In this document: positions 8,343-16,605 of the stretch, one piece after another
Layout: each line of letters opens with the position of its first letter
How positions within the stretch are numbered: position 1 is the stretch's first letter
Assembly (NCBI GenBank): GCA_017613135.1
Contig: JAGAEN010000015.1
Span: forward strand, 1-51,197
Direction: 5' to 3'
From: Candidatus Saccharimonadota bacterium
Lineage (GTDB): Bacteria > Patescibacteriota > Saccharimonadia > Saccharimonadales > Saccharimonadaceae
DNA: 51,197 nucleotides
Notes under the pieces: model-generated
Databases searched by the model: none
What the model was told of the DNA's origin: nothing
Seen by the model: the letters and a program-made list of their open reading frames with translations, nothing else
Made by a program: the position numbers and the translations under genes

Positions 8343-8840
8343 ATGGACCAAAATGAATTAGAGGGCGTTAAAAAAATAGTAACCCTAATAAGTGAAGCCC
8401 AGGATATTGGTACAAAGCTTGGTTACACTAATCTTCTACAACCAGGATTAGTTAAGGAGCTTATCGTCGGTTCAATTCTTGGACATGCAGTTCACAAAAC
8501 AAAACACGATGCAGATGCTTTTGACCCAATCGATAGAACCATAGAATATGAATACTTGTCATGCTTTGAAGACGGGACATTTCAATTGGATAGAATGTTC
8601 AAATTTCCTGAGGAAGAGCACCAAAAATCAATGCATCGCATAACGCGGAACAAGTATTTTTATTGTGCAGTTTTTGCAAGAAAAAACCCTCTACACGTTA
8701 AAGCAATTTACCAGGTGCCAGTACAAGCAATATATGATGAAACAAACCGACAATTAGCAAACAGTAAGAATAATATTTCTCACGTAGGTTTTACCATTCC
8801 ATGGGTAAAAGAAAACGGAAAAAAAATTTATGGAGAATAG
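8343..8840 (+). CDS. Probable type II restriction endonuclease-like protein
   Basis: This 165-residue protein contains KELIVGSILGHAVHKTKHDADAFDP, readable as KELIVGSILGHAVH followed by KHDADAFDP, then TIEYEYLSC. That order of conserved Glu, Asp and Glu resembles the metal-binding core of PD-(D/E)XK nucleases, although the usual E-x-K is E-x-Y here. A basic region follows (HRITRNKYFYCAVFARKNPL). It lies tail-to-tail, 3 nt from a large adenine methyltransferase gene, the usual companion of a restriction enzyme. Upstream are TATACT and AAGGAT. The nuclease role is an inference from the motif order and the neighbour, not a firm family match. Confidence 0.5.
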   Translation: MDQNELEGVKKIVTLISEAQDIGTKLGYTNLLQPGLVKELIVGSILGHAVHKTKHDADAFDPIDRTIEYEYLSCFEDGTFQLDRMFKFPEEEHQKSMHRITRNKYFYCAVFARKNPLHVKAIYQVPVQAIYDETNRQLANSKNNISHVGFTIPWVKENGKKIYGE

Positions 8841-8843
8841 CCC

Positions 8844-10940
8844 CTACCAGTATTCATCTAGTATCTTATCCATCTTTTTGTAAAGATGTAAAGCGTCTGC
8901 TTCATTTTGAGAATCAAATATTTCTTTTTGTATTTTTGATATATTGCTATGAATAGTATTTGCAGCATCGTACTTATCGATTTTTATCTTCTTAATAGAT
9001 CCAGCTGGAAACGTCCAGTTTGATGAAGATTCAATCTTTGCAGCTACGTCGTGACTGTTTAATAGGGCATAAAGGTAAAACGCTTCGTCATAATCGCTGA
9101 GTGGGATGAACATTACGTTTAAATCTGGTATGATTTTTTCCGCATGATCAATAATGAATACTCTAAATTTTTTAGATATAAATTGCCAGCATAATTTAAT
9201 GGGTGCTCTTGTATAATCGCCTATATTGTAAAGACTAAAGAAGGGTTTCCCAACAAGAAATTTCCCATATCCACTTCTAGCCAAGAGATCATCCTTAAAT
9301 AATGAAAAATAATTCATCGCAAGCGGATAATTTTTAGAAAAATGGTCTTCATCAATTGGTTTCGAAAAGTCTTCCCTTAGTTGAGGTACGATAATATAAT
9401 TTTCGAGTACGGGTGAAAAATCTTTTAAATTTCGTGCCCTTAAACAGTTGTAGAGTAAATCGTTTTCAATCTCTGAGTCAATAATTTTAAGTTTTTTCTT
9501 TCCGCATTTCCCAAGATTTCTTATCTTTGACGTATTATCAGATACGGAACCAGCACTTTCGTTATCAATCTTATCTACCCAATAAACGCCATTCAACCAC
9601 GTACAAACACCGGCGCGTGCTTTATAGAAGTTTTTACCGTCAACGTTTCTTCCATTGATATCTTGTTTTATTTCTAAGGCACTATTCCTTTCGTTCGTTT
9701 TATATGCATAGGTTTCCTTATTGTCCCGCACAATCAAATATTTGATAGGATAAGTGTTGGTTTGACCTTTAACTGCAACAAATGCGCAATAAGTATTAGT
9801 GACACCAGGAAAAATTTTGCACCCATCATAATCTATTATTTCTTCAATTTTAAAAGGGGTATTGCTCTTTCTTATAAAATATTTTCTAAATTTTTCTCCA
9901 GAACTTTCGCTTCTGAATAATGTCAGATTAACAAGATAATTAAGAATGCCACGGTCTCTGATTAGGAAATCGATTGTTTTGTAGATATAGTAACTAGATA
10001 TGTCATCATTGCACGCCCCATATGATGATCTAGTAATTTTTGTATTAAATAAGTCATAACTCCTCCAATCATCGCCTATCATTTTTTGATAAGAATCTGA
10101 AAGCGATTTCCATGCGACCCAAGGTGGATTACCAATAACTACTGAAAAGAGATTTTGGAATTTTGAAAAGTCGTCAATTTGAATAATCTTCCGATTTCTG
10201 TAACAATATTGTTCCCCTAATAGGAAATCCCCCCAGATAACATTTAAACGTTTTGCGTATTCGATGCCAAATAGTTCAATGAAAATCATTTTTATTATTA
10301 ATACCGACAATGGATTAACTTCGAAGCTGTAAAAGTCGCTAACTTTGTCTGGCGAATAATAATCACAAAAAGCAAGCAAAAAAACACCAAACCCAGCCGC
10401 ATTATCCGACCATAAACCAGAACACCTTTCGTGTTGATTTTTATCAAGTTTAGAGACCATATTATGGGCTACTGCAAAAGGAGTAAAATATTCACCTAAT
10501 GATTTTCTGATTTCGCTAGGCAAAACGCTTCTATACGTTCTTTCCAAAAAGTCATAATAATTCTCATTATTTTTGACTTTATAGTTTGATACGACAAAAT
10601 TACGAATATGGTTATATTCGTTTTGATTTATATTACTAATCGCATCTTCGAACAAGTTTTCGCCTAATAGCTCTTTTAGTTCACTATCTGTGTATGTTCC
10701 CAGTGCGAACTCTCTTGCAATGATATAAACTAGGAGATGTGAGGCGAATACTATTTCGTATACATTCGAATTATATCTTTGAGATAATTGGTCAAGAACG
10801 TCTTTTTTTCTTGAAATAGTTTTTAACGAAATATACTTGGACATAAACTCACGCCAGGCATCGTATACTAATTCATAACTTGTTTTGTTATGAATAATAC
10901 TACTCAGAGCTGCATCCAGTATCTCGTCATTCTTCTTCAT
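8844..10940 (-). CDS. N6-adenine DNA methyltransferase (Eco57I/type II-like)
   Basis: The protein has about 698 residues. SLGEYFTPFAVAHNMV (about residue 145) is the typical entry to the N6-adenine methylase fold. AAGFGVFLLAF is the S-adenosylmethionine-binding motif, and VIGNPPWVAW (about residue 275) is the catalytic NPPW motif. The C-terminal 300 residues (RNLKDFSPVL, FISKKFRVFIID, ALLNSHDVAAKIESSS) resemble target-recognition domains of type IIG/BREX-like methylases. No nuclease domain is obvious, so cleavage may depend on the convergent gene at 8343. ATG 10940 lies 6 nt from a TATAAT and is preferred over ATG 10943. It should protect host DNA by adenine methylation. Confidence 0.85.
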   Translation of the reverse strand: MKKNDEILDAALSSIIHNKTSYELVYDAWREFMSKYISLKTISRKKDVLDQLSQRYNSNVYEIVFASHLLVYIIAREFALGTYTDSELKELLGENLFEDAISNINQNEYNHIRNFVVSNYKVKNNENYYDFLERTYRSVLPSEIRKSLGEYFTPFAVAHNMVSKLDKNQHERCSGLWSDNAAGFGVFLLAFCDYYSPDKVSDFYSFEVNPLSVLIIKMIFIELFGIEYAKRLNVIWGDFLLGEQYCYRNRKIIQIDDFSKFQNLFSVVIGNPPWVAWKSLSDSYQKMIGDDWRSYDLFNTKITRSSYGACNDDISSYYIYKTIDFLIRDRGILNYLVNLTLFRSESSGEKFRKYFIRKSNTPFKIEEIIDYDGCKIFPGVTNTYCAFVAVKGQTNTYPIKYLIVRDNKETYAYKTNERNSALEIKQDINGRNVDGKNFYKARAGVCTWLNGVYWVDKIDNESAGSVSDNTSKIRNLGKCGKKKLKIIDSEIENDLLYNCLRARNLKDFSPVLENYIIVPQLREDFSKPIDEDHFSKNYPLAMNYFSLFKDDLLARSGYGKFLVGKPFFSLYNIGDYTRAPIKLCWQFISKKFRVFIIDHAEKIIPDLNVMFIPLSDYDEAFYLYALLNSHDVAAKIESSSNWTFPAGSIKKIKIDKYDAANTIHSNISKIQKEIFDSQNEADALHLYKKMDKILDEYW

Positions 10941-11377
10941 CATTATATTATAGCTTACTTCAGTTAAAATGTCTGCTGTATTTAAGCTTAGGTTAACGAC
11001 AATTGCGAGTTCGAACTCACCAAATAGCAGATATGGACAACGCAGTTCATATATCTCCCCACTCTGCCAAAATGCTTATGCTTGGAGTTTTCGAACTCGC
11101 TAAATTCGCTAATTAACAGGCTAGAAAAAGGAGATCTCGTTAGCCTTCGGCTATTCGCGTCCCAAGGGGCGAGCGAAAAGGACATTTTGGTCAGAAATAT
11201 GGTTTCGAACCTCGATAAAACGAGAAGACGAGCAAAAATAAAATGTTTACATTTTATTTTTCGAGACGACGAAGTTTTTTCTCGTAGAGAAATTGATGCA
11301 CAAAAAAGGGTGGTTTTTGAGATTAAATCACCATTTATTTTCATCTTCGAACCTGAGTTTTCCACAGGTTCCCCTGT
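10941..11377. other. Non-coding interval rich in inverted repeats
   Basis: No convincing gene is visible in these 437 nt. It contains a perfect 12-bp palindromic arm, AAAAATAAAATG at 11234-11245, loop TTTA, and its complement at 11250-11261. Around it are repeated CTCG/CGAG strings (ACCTCGATAAAACGAG, CGAGACGACGAAG, CTCGTAGAG) and a pair GGTGGTTTTT...AAATCACC at 11309-11333. It separates the methyltransferase gene from tRNA-Lys and may be remnant mobile DNA or an undescribed structured RNA. Confidence 0.5.
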
Positions 11378-11454
11378 TGGTGAGCCGGGAGGGACTCGAA
11401 CCCTCGACACCAAGCTTAAGAGGCTCGTGCTCTAACCAGCTGAGCTACCGGCCC
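11378..11454 (-). tRNA. tRNA-Lys (anticodon CTT)
   Basis: On the minus strand the acceptor stem GGGCCGG pairs with CCGGCTC. D arm: GCTC...GAGC. Anticodon stem: CGAGC/GCTTG around loop CTCTTAA, giving anticodon CTT. T arm: GAGGG TTCGAGT CCCTC. Discriminator A and an encoded CCA end. Length is 77 nt. Confidence 0.95.
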
Positions 11455-11505
11455 TCACCATTCACTAATTATACCACAAAACCCAAATTTTGAAAACCCC
11501 AAAAT

Positions 11506-12390
11506 CTAGTCCAGTTCCACCAGCTTGTATTCCCTACTTCCAAGCCCCAACTTCTCCGCGTACGGCAAAATCTCTCGCCCCAATCTCGAATCAATTCTTT
11601 CACGTAGCTCAGCCGCTCCCGGGTCCTTACTCGCCCATACCATATCAATAAACGCTTGGTCATTCGCCACCGGATCTAAAGACCCCACAATCCCAAGATC
11701 CTCCATCACCGGATCGCCCTGCTCTGAATCACAATCACACGACACCGACAGCGCATTCATCACTGTAATATAGACAATCGGCCGGCCATTTTCTCGCAGA
11801 TAATCCGAAACTGCCGTCGCCGCCTCCGCCATTGATTCAATGAAATTAATCTGCGGGTGTTTCAGCATCCAACAAAGCCTCGGGCTTTTCGTTTTTCCAC
11901 ACGAATGAATATACGCTTTACCGTTTCGCGACGCAAACCCAATCGACTGATTTTTCAGATTCGCCCCAAATCCACCCATCACATGTCCCTTCCCATGTGC
12001 CAAATTGACAAACGCATCATAATTATCAAAATGTGACCCCACCAAATCATATTTAAGGTGCTTCCCATGCAAAACCGGAATCTTCATCTCGCCTTCCGAA
12101 TCCATAATATCCACTTCCGCAAACGACGTAAAACCATGTTCTTCCGCCACCTTCATATGATCAGATACCGTATTTCTCGCACCAGGATAAGCTGTATTAC
12201 ACTCCACAATCGTCCCATTCAATGATTTCACAAACGGCCCAATCAAATCAGCCTTCAAATACCCCTTCGCACCCTTCTCGCCCGTCGACACCTTCACTCC
12301 CACCCTACCAGACAGTTCCACGCCTAGAGCTTCATAAACCTTCTTCAGCCCATCCGGACTAATCTCCTTCGTAAAATAAACCTTCGCCAT
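11506..12390 (-). CDS. DUF362 domain protein
   Basis: This 294-residue protein belongs to the DUF362 family: VEVNTAYPGARNT-like IVECNTAYPGARNT, DLVGSHFDNYDAFVNLAHGKGHVMGG (read as two adjoining motifs, VGSHFDNYDAFVNLA and HGKGHVMGGFGANLKN) and VMNALSVSCDC. Many family members carry ferredoxin-like clusters; this one shows only the core domain and a few Cys residues (CGKTKSPRLC, CDCDSEQGD). The biochemical function of the family is not established. A strong AAAGGAGA ribosome-binding site precedes the ATG. It is the last gene of a three-gene minus-strand run (13957 down to 11506) with an 11-nt gap to the gene before it. Confidence 0.75.
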   Translation of the reverse strand: MAKVYFTKEISPDGLKKVYEALGVELSGRVGVKVSTGEKGAKGYLKADLIGPFVKSLNGTIVECNTAYPGARNTVSDHMKVAEEHGFTSFAEVDIMDSEGEMKIPVLHGKHLKYDLVGSHFDNYDAFVNLAHGKGHVMGGFGANLKNQSIGFASRNGKAYIHSCGKTKSPRLCWMLKHPQINFIESMAEAATAVSDYLRENGRPIVYITVMNALSVSCDCDSEQGDPVMEDLGIVGSLDPVANDQAFIDMVWASKDPGAAELRERIDSRLGREILPYAEKLGLGSREYKLVELD

Positions 12391-12401
12391 ATTTCTCCTT
12401 T

Positions 12402-13307
12402 CTATTTCCCCAACGTCTTAATTTTTCTAAAATTCACCTTTTCCACCGCTACGCGCAGAGCCTCCTCCGAACCATAATGTGTCCGTGTACCCGGCGCGTC
12501 CGACAGCATATGTTGAGCATATGGAAAACTAACCACTGTGTCAAGAATCCCGCCTAGTTTTCCCGTCCCACACAAAATCTCCGCCACTCGCACCTTTTCC
12601 AAAGGCACATCAAGCGCCTGTTTCATCTCCTCCGGGAAAAACGTCAAAGAAAACAAATCACCATCTGCCTCTCCCGCCAATGGTCCATAAGCAATTGAAG
12701 TGTTCCCTTCTATCCACATCCGAGCGTCTAATGCTCGCATCTTCGCATCATTCAAATTCATCTCACACTTCACATATTTCTTCCCGCTTCCGTCTTTCAT
12801 ATCGCACACAAAATCACCCTCGCAAGTTGTAGTCATCACCACCGCTTTCGCGTCCGGTGATTTCAGCCCGTGCTTTTCATCATACGAAATCGTATCACTA
12901 ATGTAATCACAAATAATCCACGACAAAAGTCCCGTCCTTTCATTTTCCGCCATCAAATAAAATTCCGTTCTCGCGCCCCAAAACACACTTGTGTGAATCC
13001 GAAACATCGTCACCACACCATAATATTTCTCCGGCCCACCTTCAAACACCGCAGTTTTCGCCGGCCGAAACCCTTCCGGCAAAAACTTCTGCATTTTTTC
13101 ATGCTCCATGATTTCATAAAACATTAGTGTACAATACGGCTCTACCACAAAAGGCATTTTACTTGCCTTCTTTGCCGCCGAAGTTACAATTTTACGCTGC
13201 AAAAACACTGGCAAATGCTTCATTTTAGTCTGAAGATATAGTACTTTCCCAACCTCCATCGGATCTACTAATCTCTCCACCCCCTTCGCATATTCCAAAA
13301 TATTCAT
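12402..13307 (-). CDS. Uncharacterised protein, possibly acetoacetate-decarboxylase-like fold
   Basis: This 301-residue soluble protein includes PYCTLMFYEIMEHEKMQKFL, LPEGFRPAKTAVFEGG and YGVVTMFRIHTSVFWGARTE. The pattern of a short N-terminal helix followed by long beta-rich stretches recalls the acetoacetate decarboxylase superfamily, but I cannot place the catalytic lysine, so the assignment is tentative. ATG 13307 is preferred over GTG 13310, with CAGGAG upstream. It is coupled to the CmpB-like membrane gene ahead of it (TAGTGATG junction) and lies 11 nt before the DUF362 gene. Confidence 0.5.
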   Translation of the reverse strand: MNILEYAKGVERLVDPMEVGKVLYLQTKMKHLPVFLQRKIVTSAAKKASKMPFVVEPYCTLMFYEIMEHEKMQKFLPEGFRPAKTAVFEGGPEKYYGVVTMFRIHTSVFWGARTEFYLMAENERTGLLSWIICDYISDTISYDEKHGLKSPDAKAVVMTTTCEGDFVCDMKDGSGKKYVKCEMNLNDAKMRALDARMWIEGNTSIAYGPLAGEADGDLFSLTFFPEEMKQALDVPLEKVRVAEILCGTGKLGGILDTVVSFPYAQHMLSDAPGTRTHYGSEEALRVAVEKVNFRKIKTLGK

Positions 13308-13309
13308 CA

Positions 13310-13957
13310 CTAAAACTCCTGATACTTACACCCAATCGACCGATAAAAATCCATCGCCGTTGGCTCACCTAGATTTTTCAAAATCAAATTGCCAAGCTCG
13401 TCCACCATCACCAACGAGAATAAAGTAATCGCCAACGCCAAAAACGCTCGCCGAGACATCCTCAGCGCCAAATAATTCAAAAATGGCATAATTAAATAAA
13501 TGAGCGCCAGCGCCCCAATCCCAAAAAACGTCACCGAAAGCGGACACACAAACCCATTAATACTTCCCCACGCCCATAGACCGTGATCGTAATTCCAATA
13601 TCTCGTCCCATTGCCAATTGTATAAACTAGCCACCCACCGACTAATTCCAATACTCCCGTCACCAGCACTGACATCAAAAACACCGCCCACGGATATTTT
13701 TTGAATTTATAAACTGTCGGCAAAATCAACATTGCCCCAAACGCATAAATATTTATCCACGGCAAAAAATCTCCGCCCACCATATATGGCTCACCGTTTT
13801 CGATCAGTCCCACAAAAAATTCATATACCCAACCAACAAATCCCGAAATCACCCACACCAGCATCAAAATCCCCACCCACTGATACCTCTGCAATTTAAT
13901 TATATTTTCAATATAATCGTGATAAATTTGCTTAAAAGATTTTTTCTTCTTTACCAT
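13310..13957 (-). CDS. Putative ABC-transporter type IV / CmpB-like membrane protein
   Basis: This 215-residue protein has about six membrane segments. WVISGFVGWVYEFFVGLIENG, readable as VGWVYEFF and LIENGEPYMVGGDFLPWINI, together with TGVLELVGGWLVYTIGNGTR and WNYDHGLWAWGSINGFVCPL match the CmpB-like family found in many Gram-positive and CPR genomes. Despite the family name, no ATPase or substrate-binding partner is adjacent, so transport is not demonstrated. TATAAT sits 6 nt from ATG 13957, pointing to a leaderless message. It is the first gene of the operon 13957-11506. Confidence 0.75.
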   Translation of the reverse strand: MVKKKKSFKQIYHDYIENIIKLQRYQWVGILMLVWVISGFVGWVYEFFVGLIENGEPYMVGGDFLPWINIYAFGAMLILPTVYKFKKYPWAVFLMSVLVTGVLELVGGWLVYTIGNGTRYWNYDHGLWAWGSINGFVCPLSVTFFGIGALALIYLIMPFLNYLALRMSRRAFLALAITLFSLVMVDELGNLILKNLGEPTAMDFYRSIGCKYQEF

Positions 13958-13975
13958 AAGCTCATTATATCACAG

Positions 13976-14428
13976 CTAGTCTTCTTCGTCTTTTTTCTTA
14001 CGTTTACCAAACAGTTTCCCAAGATGCATCGCATAGCTCGCCTTCTCAGAAATATCAATCGCATTACCAAGCCCTGGCACTTTCCGCACTTCATCATAGG
14101 CTTTTTGATGCACCGCCGCTCGCGTCGGCACCACGTTACGCAATGCTTGCTCCGCCGCGCTCTGCACCGCACCAACCGCCGCACCTTTCGCCACCGTCTT
14201 CGCCGTCGCCCCAGTCGCAATTTCCGTAAACATATCCATATATTTTTGATTTAGCGGACTCTTAGAAAACTCCGCTTCAAACTCCCCCACATCCTTACAT
14301 TTCGCGCCCAGCTTTTCAATCTCAGCAAACAGCGCGTCAATCTTTTCCTGCATCTTAGCGCTTATTTCAAAACTTGCGGAAAACGCATTCCGCCGCGCAT
14401 CGATGCTTTGTTTTATATATTCATCCAT
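13976..14428 (-). CDS. Hypothetical protein, 150 residues
   Basis: The protein is mostly helical: MDEYIKQSIDARRNAFSASF, an Ala/Gly-rich middle (ATAKTVAKGAAVGAVQSAAE) that could associate with a membrane, and a basic end (LFGKRKKKDEED). I do not recognise a family. A TATAAT lies 6 nt upstream of ATG 14428, so it has its own leaderless promoter, 18 nt ahead of the CmpB-like gene. Confidence 0.6.
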   Translation of the reverse strand: MDEYIKQSIDARRNAFSASFEISAKMQEKIDALFAEIEKLGAKCKDVGEFEAEFSKSPLNQKYMDMFTEIATGATAKTVAKGAAVGAVQSAAEQALRNVVPTRAAVHQKAYDEVRKVPGLGNAIDISEKASYAMHLGKLFGKRKKKDEED

Positions 14429-14449
14429 ACCATTATTATATCATCTAGT

Positions 14450-14935
14450 CTAAATTTTAATCACTTCCTTCCGCTTTTTAAATTTCGGCCAATGTTGCAA
14501 CTTACTCGGAATCGTAGTCCGAATCCCGTTTGGTGAAAGCACTGCCTGATTTATTTCTCTAGCTAGTCTCAAAGCCAGCGTCGCATTCTTGCGCGGCATT
14601 CGCCCATAATCCAAAATATTAAATCCGCTAAAGCTATTACTCCGTTCTCCATCCGAAAACACAAACGAATATTCGCTCCCTCCCAGCATCTTATTCGGTT
14701 CAAGAAACTCCGGTATTTCAAATACCTCAGGCAACTTCCGAATAATCCTTTTAGTAAGCTCGATATCCTTCTCCGAAATCGTATAAACAGATTCTTTCCC
14801 CCGAAACCTTGTCATCACATTGTCTTTCAAAGCGTCCGTCATTGTCACGCAAAAAACCTCATCATCAAGTGCGCCACATACCGGCCGAACCATGTATTTA
14901 AAAATCAAAATGGCCATATTACGATAATAACACAT
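14450..14935 (-). CDS. Hypothetical protein, about 161 residues
   Basis: The frame is open from TTG 14941; ATG 14935 or ATG 14917 (MAILIFKYMVRPV) are more likely starts. GGAGGT lies 10 nt upstream of 14935. The product is soluble, with MLGGSEYSFVFSDGERSNSF and RKNATLALRLAREINQAV. No family is recognised. It is divergent from the gene at 15061. Confidence 0.55.
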   Translation of the reverse strand: MCYYRNMAILIFKYMVRPVCGALDDEVFCVTMTDALKDNVMTRFRGKESVYTISEKDIELTKRIIRKLPEVFEIPEFLEPNKMLGGSEYSFVFSDGERSNSFSGFNILDYGRMPRKNATLALRLAREINQAVLSPNGIRTTIPSKLQHWPKFKKRKEVIKI

Positions 14936-15060
14936 CGACAATCACACCTCCACTTCTCATAATTCCCACATACTAGCGCAAAATGCAAATATATGCTATA
15001 ATAATATACGACCACACTGTAAAATCAAATCACAGCAATTATTCTAACCAAAGGAGGCAT

Positions 15061-16260
15061 ATGTTTAATAACAAATCAATTATCCCGGCCTCGTACGAAT
15101 ATCTTTTCGATGACGTGGCCAACAAAGTCTTTACGGAGTATCTTGCAAGGTATGTTCTTTTCGACGAGAAACCCGTCACTACGCCAGCACTCTGGCAAGA
15201 CGTTGCCATCTATATCAGATACAAAAAACGTGACGTCTGGTCCTTAAGCGACGAACAACTAAACTGCGCTAGATACGCAATCGTAATCTACCAAGTAAAA
15301 TATATTACCGAACACCTTAAAAAACCCGACATCCTCCAAGCGCTCAATCAGTTTTTCACCCAAACACCAGAAGAATATTATCCTCTCATGCACTTTCTCG
15401 AGAAAAAGCTCCACGCGTCCATCGATTCCCTTCTCTTCACTCAAGAAAAATTAGTCATCACCAAAGAAATGGCAAACGACTTTGACCAGATCTTCGCGTA
15501 TCCATGTTGGCCAGAGTTTACTGGCGAAGCCAATCAACTAATCTTCGACAAAATTTTAAATGGCGAACTTTCCGACGAACAAATTGATTATTACCTAGGC
15601 GCAAGCGACGACATTACGCATTACGATCAATGGTTCAAAATCATCAAACACGTTCTCACGACGACTCACGACTCCCACGTTTTTTGGATTGCCGGAGACA
15701 TTCTCTCCATCATCTGGAAAGCCATCCCGACAACCGACAAAAAATCACAAAAATGGTTCCGCGACCAAGTTTTCGAAATCTTCTGGCCTCGCGTCGGCAG
15801 CGTCTGGCCACTCAAAAATGAAGATGCTATCGATTTCAATAAAGACGAAGATGCCAAAATTCTCAAAGATTCCATCGGCTGGCTCCGAGTCCTAGACGAT
15901 TTAAAAGAGCGTCTCCCAGAACTCGGCGATGACTATGAGACATATGATCACGAAGCCGACAAAGCAAATTTTGCTTATTACAAAAGATCGTTCCAGGATA
16001 GGATTAAATCTAGCAATAAAACCATAGATGAAATGATGGAACTATTCTTCAATCTTGCGGATTGTGCCTACAACAATACAACTGTCGAAGAGCTAAAGGA
16101 CATCGCCAAAGACCAACTAATCCCACTCGTCAACAAATCACTAATCAACTCAACCGACACCATCAAACTAATCAATCGCGCCGTAAAGCACGCCGAGACC
16201 TTCATCAAAACTCTCGCCCACGAGCACGAAAACCTCAGCACGTTAATCAACGACATATAA
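15061..16260 (+). CDS. Uncharacterised helical protein, 399 residues
   Basis: The start at 15061 is set by a strong AAAGGAGG 5 nt upstream of the ATG; a longer frame from 14983 lacks such a site. TGCTATAAT occurs at 14995-15003. The protein is highly helical and rich in Asp, Glu, Lys, Trp and Phe, with no signal peptide or membrane segment. Noticeable strings are DEKPVTTPALWQDVAIYIRY, WIAGDILSIIWKAIPTTDKK and a C-terminal helical stretch (LINRAVKHAETFIKTLAHEH). I recognise no enzyme motif. It sits at the edge of the restriction/toxin region, but no role can be assigned. Confidence 0.6.
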   Translation: MFNNKSIIPASYEYLFDDVANKVFTEYLARYVLFDEKPVTTPALWQDVAIYIRYKKRDVWSLSDEQLNCARYAIVIYQVKYITEHLKKPDILQALNQFFTQTPEEYYPLMHFLEKKLHASIDSLLFTQEKLVITKEMANDFDQIFAYPCWPEFTGEANQLIFDKILNGELSDEQIDYYLGASDDITHYDQWFKIIKHVLTTTHDSHVFWIAGDILSIIWKAIPTTDKKSQKWFRDQVFEIFWPRVGSVWPLKNEDAIDFNKDEDAKILKDSIGWLRVLDDLKERLPELGDDYETYDHEADKANFAYYKRSFQDRIKSSNKTIDEMMELFFNLADCAYNNTTVEELKDIAKDQLIPLVNKSLINSTDTIKLINRAVKHAETFIKTLAHEHENLSTLINDI

Positions 16261-16317
16261 TTCACCGATTACCGACAAACAGATTAATTCTGGTTACAAA
16301 CATACAGGCTCGGCAAA

Positions 16318-16605
16318 CTATTTACTAAATCCGTCACCTACGATATGCTTTGGCAAAATCATAGCCATTGCCGAATCGTAATAATCAACAATACGCTGAT
16401 TTCTCTTTTCTAGAAACTCTACTTCGTTTTTAATAAAAATGAGATACTCTTTTGCTATTCTCGGAATCGGGTCGTCGTCAAAACTATGTCACGTGGTAAA
16501 AAATTTCACTCACGAATAGTTCTCCGTCACCAATCCAATATTATTCTCCCAAAAATGATACCAGTATCCTGGAATGATGTCAGGAAAACTATAGTATACA
16601 TCTAT
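16318..16605 (-). pseudogene. Decayed gene fragment upstream of tRNA-free interval (C-terminal remnant)
   Basis: The minus strand encodes a protein-like string broken by stops: FPDIIPGYWYHFWENNIGLV then TENYS and a TGA, followed after another TGA by DDDPIPRIAKEYLIFIKNEV and LEKRNQRIVDYYDSAMAMIL ending at TAG 16318. Composition and continuity look like one former gene with in-frame stops. The parent family is not recognised. It lies directly after the stop of the sigma/RpoA-CTD-like gene. Confidence 0.5.

Noticed and set aside
11082-11493. Frames crossing the tRNA-Lys gene (for example with SREGLEPSTPS-like text)
   Set aside because: Such text is a known artefact of translating tRNA sequence; the tRNA fold is complete.
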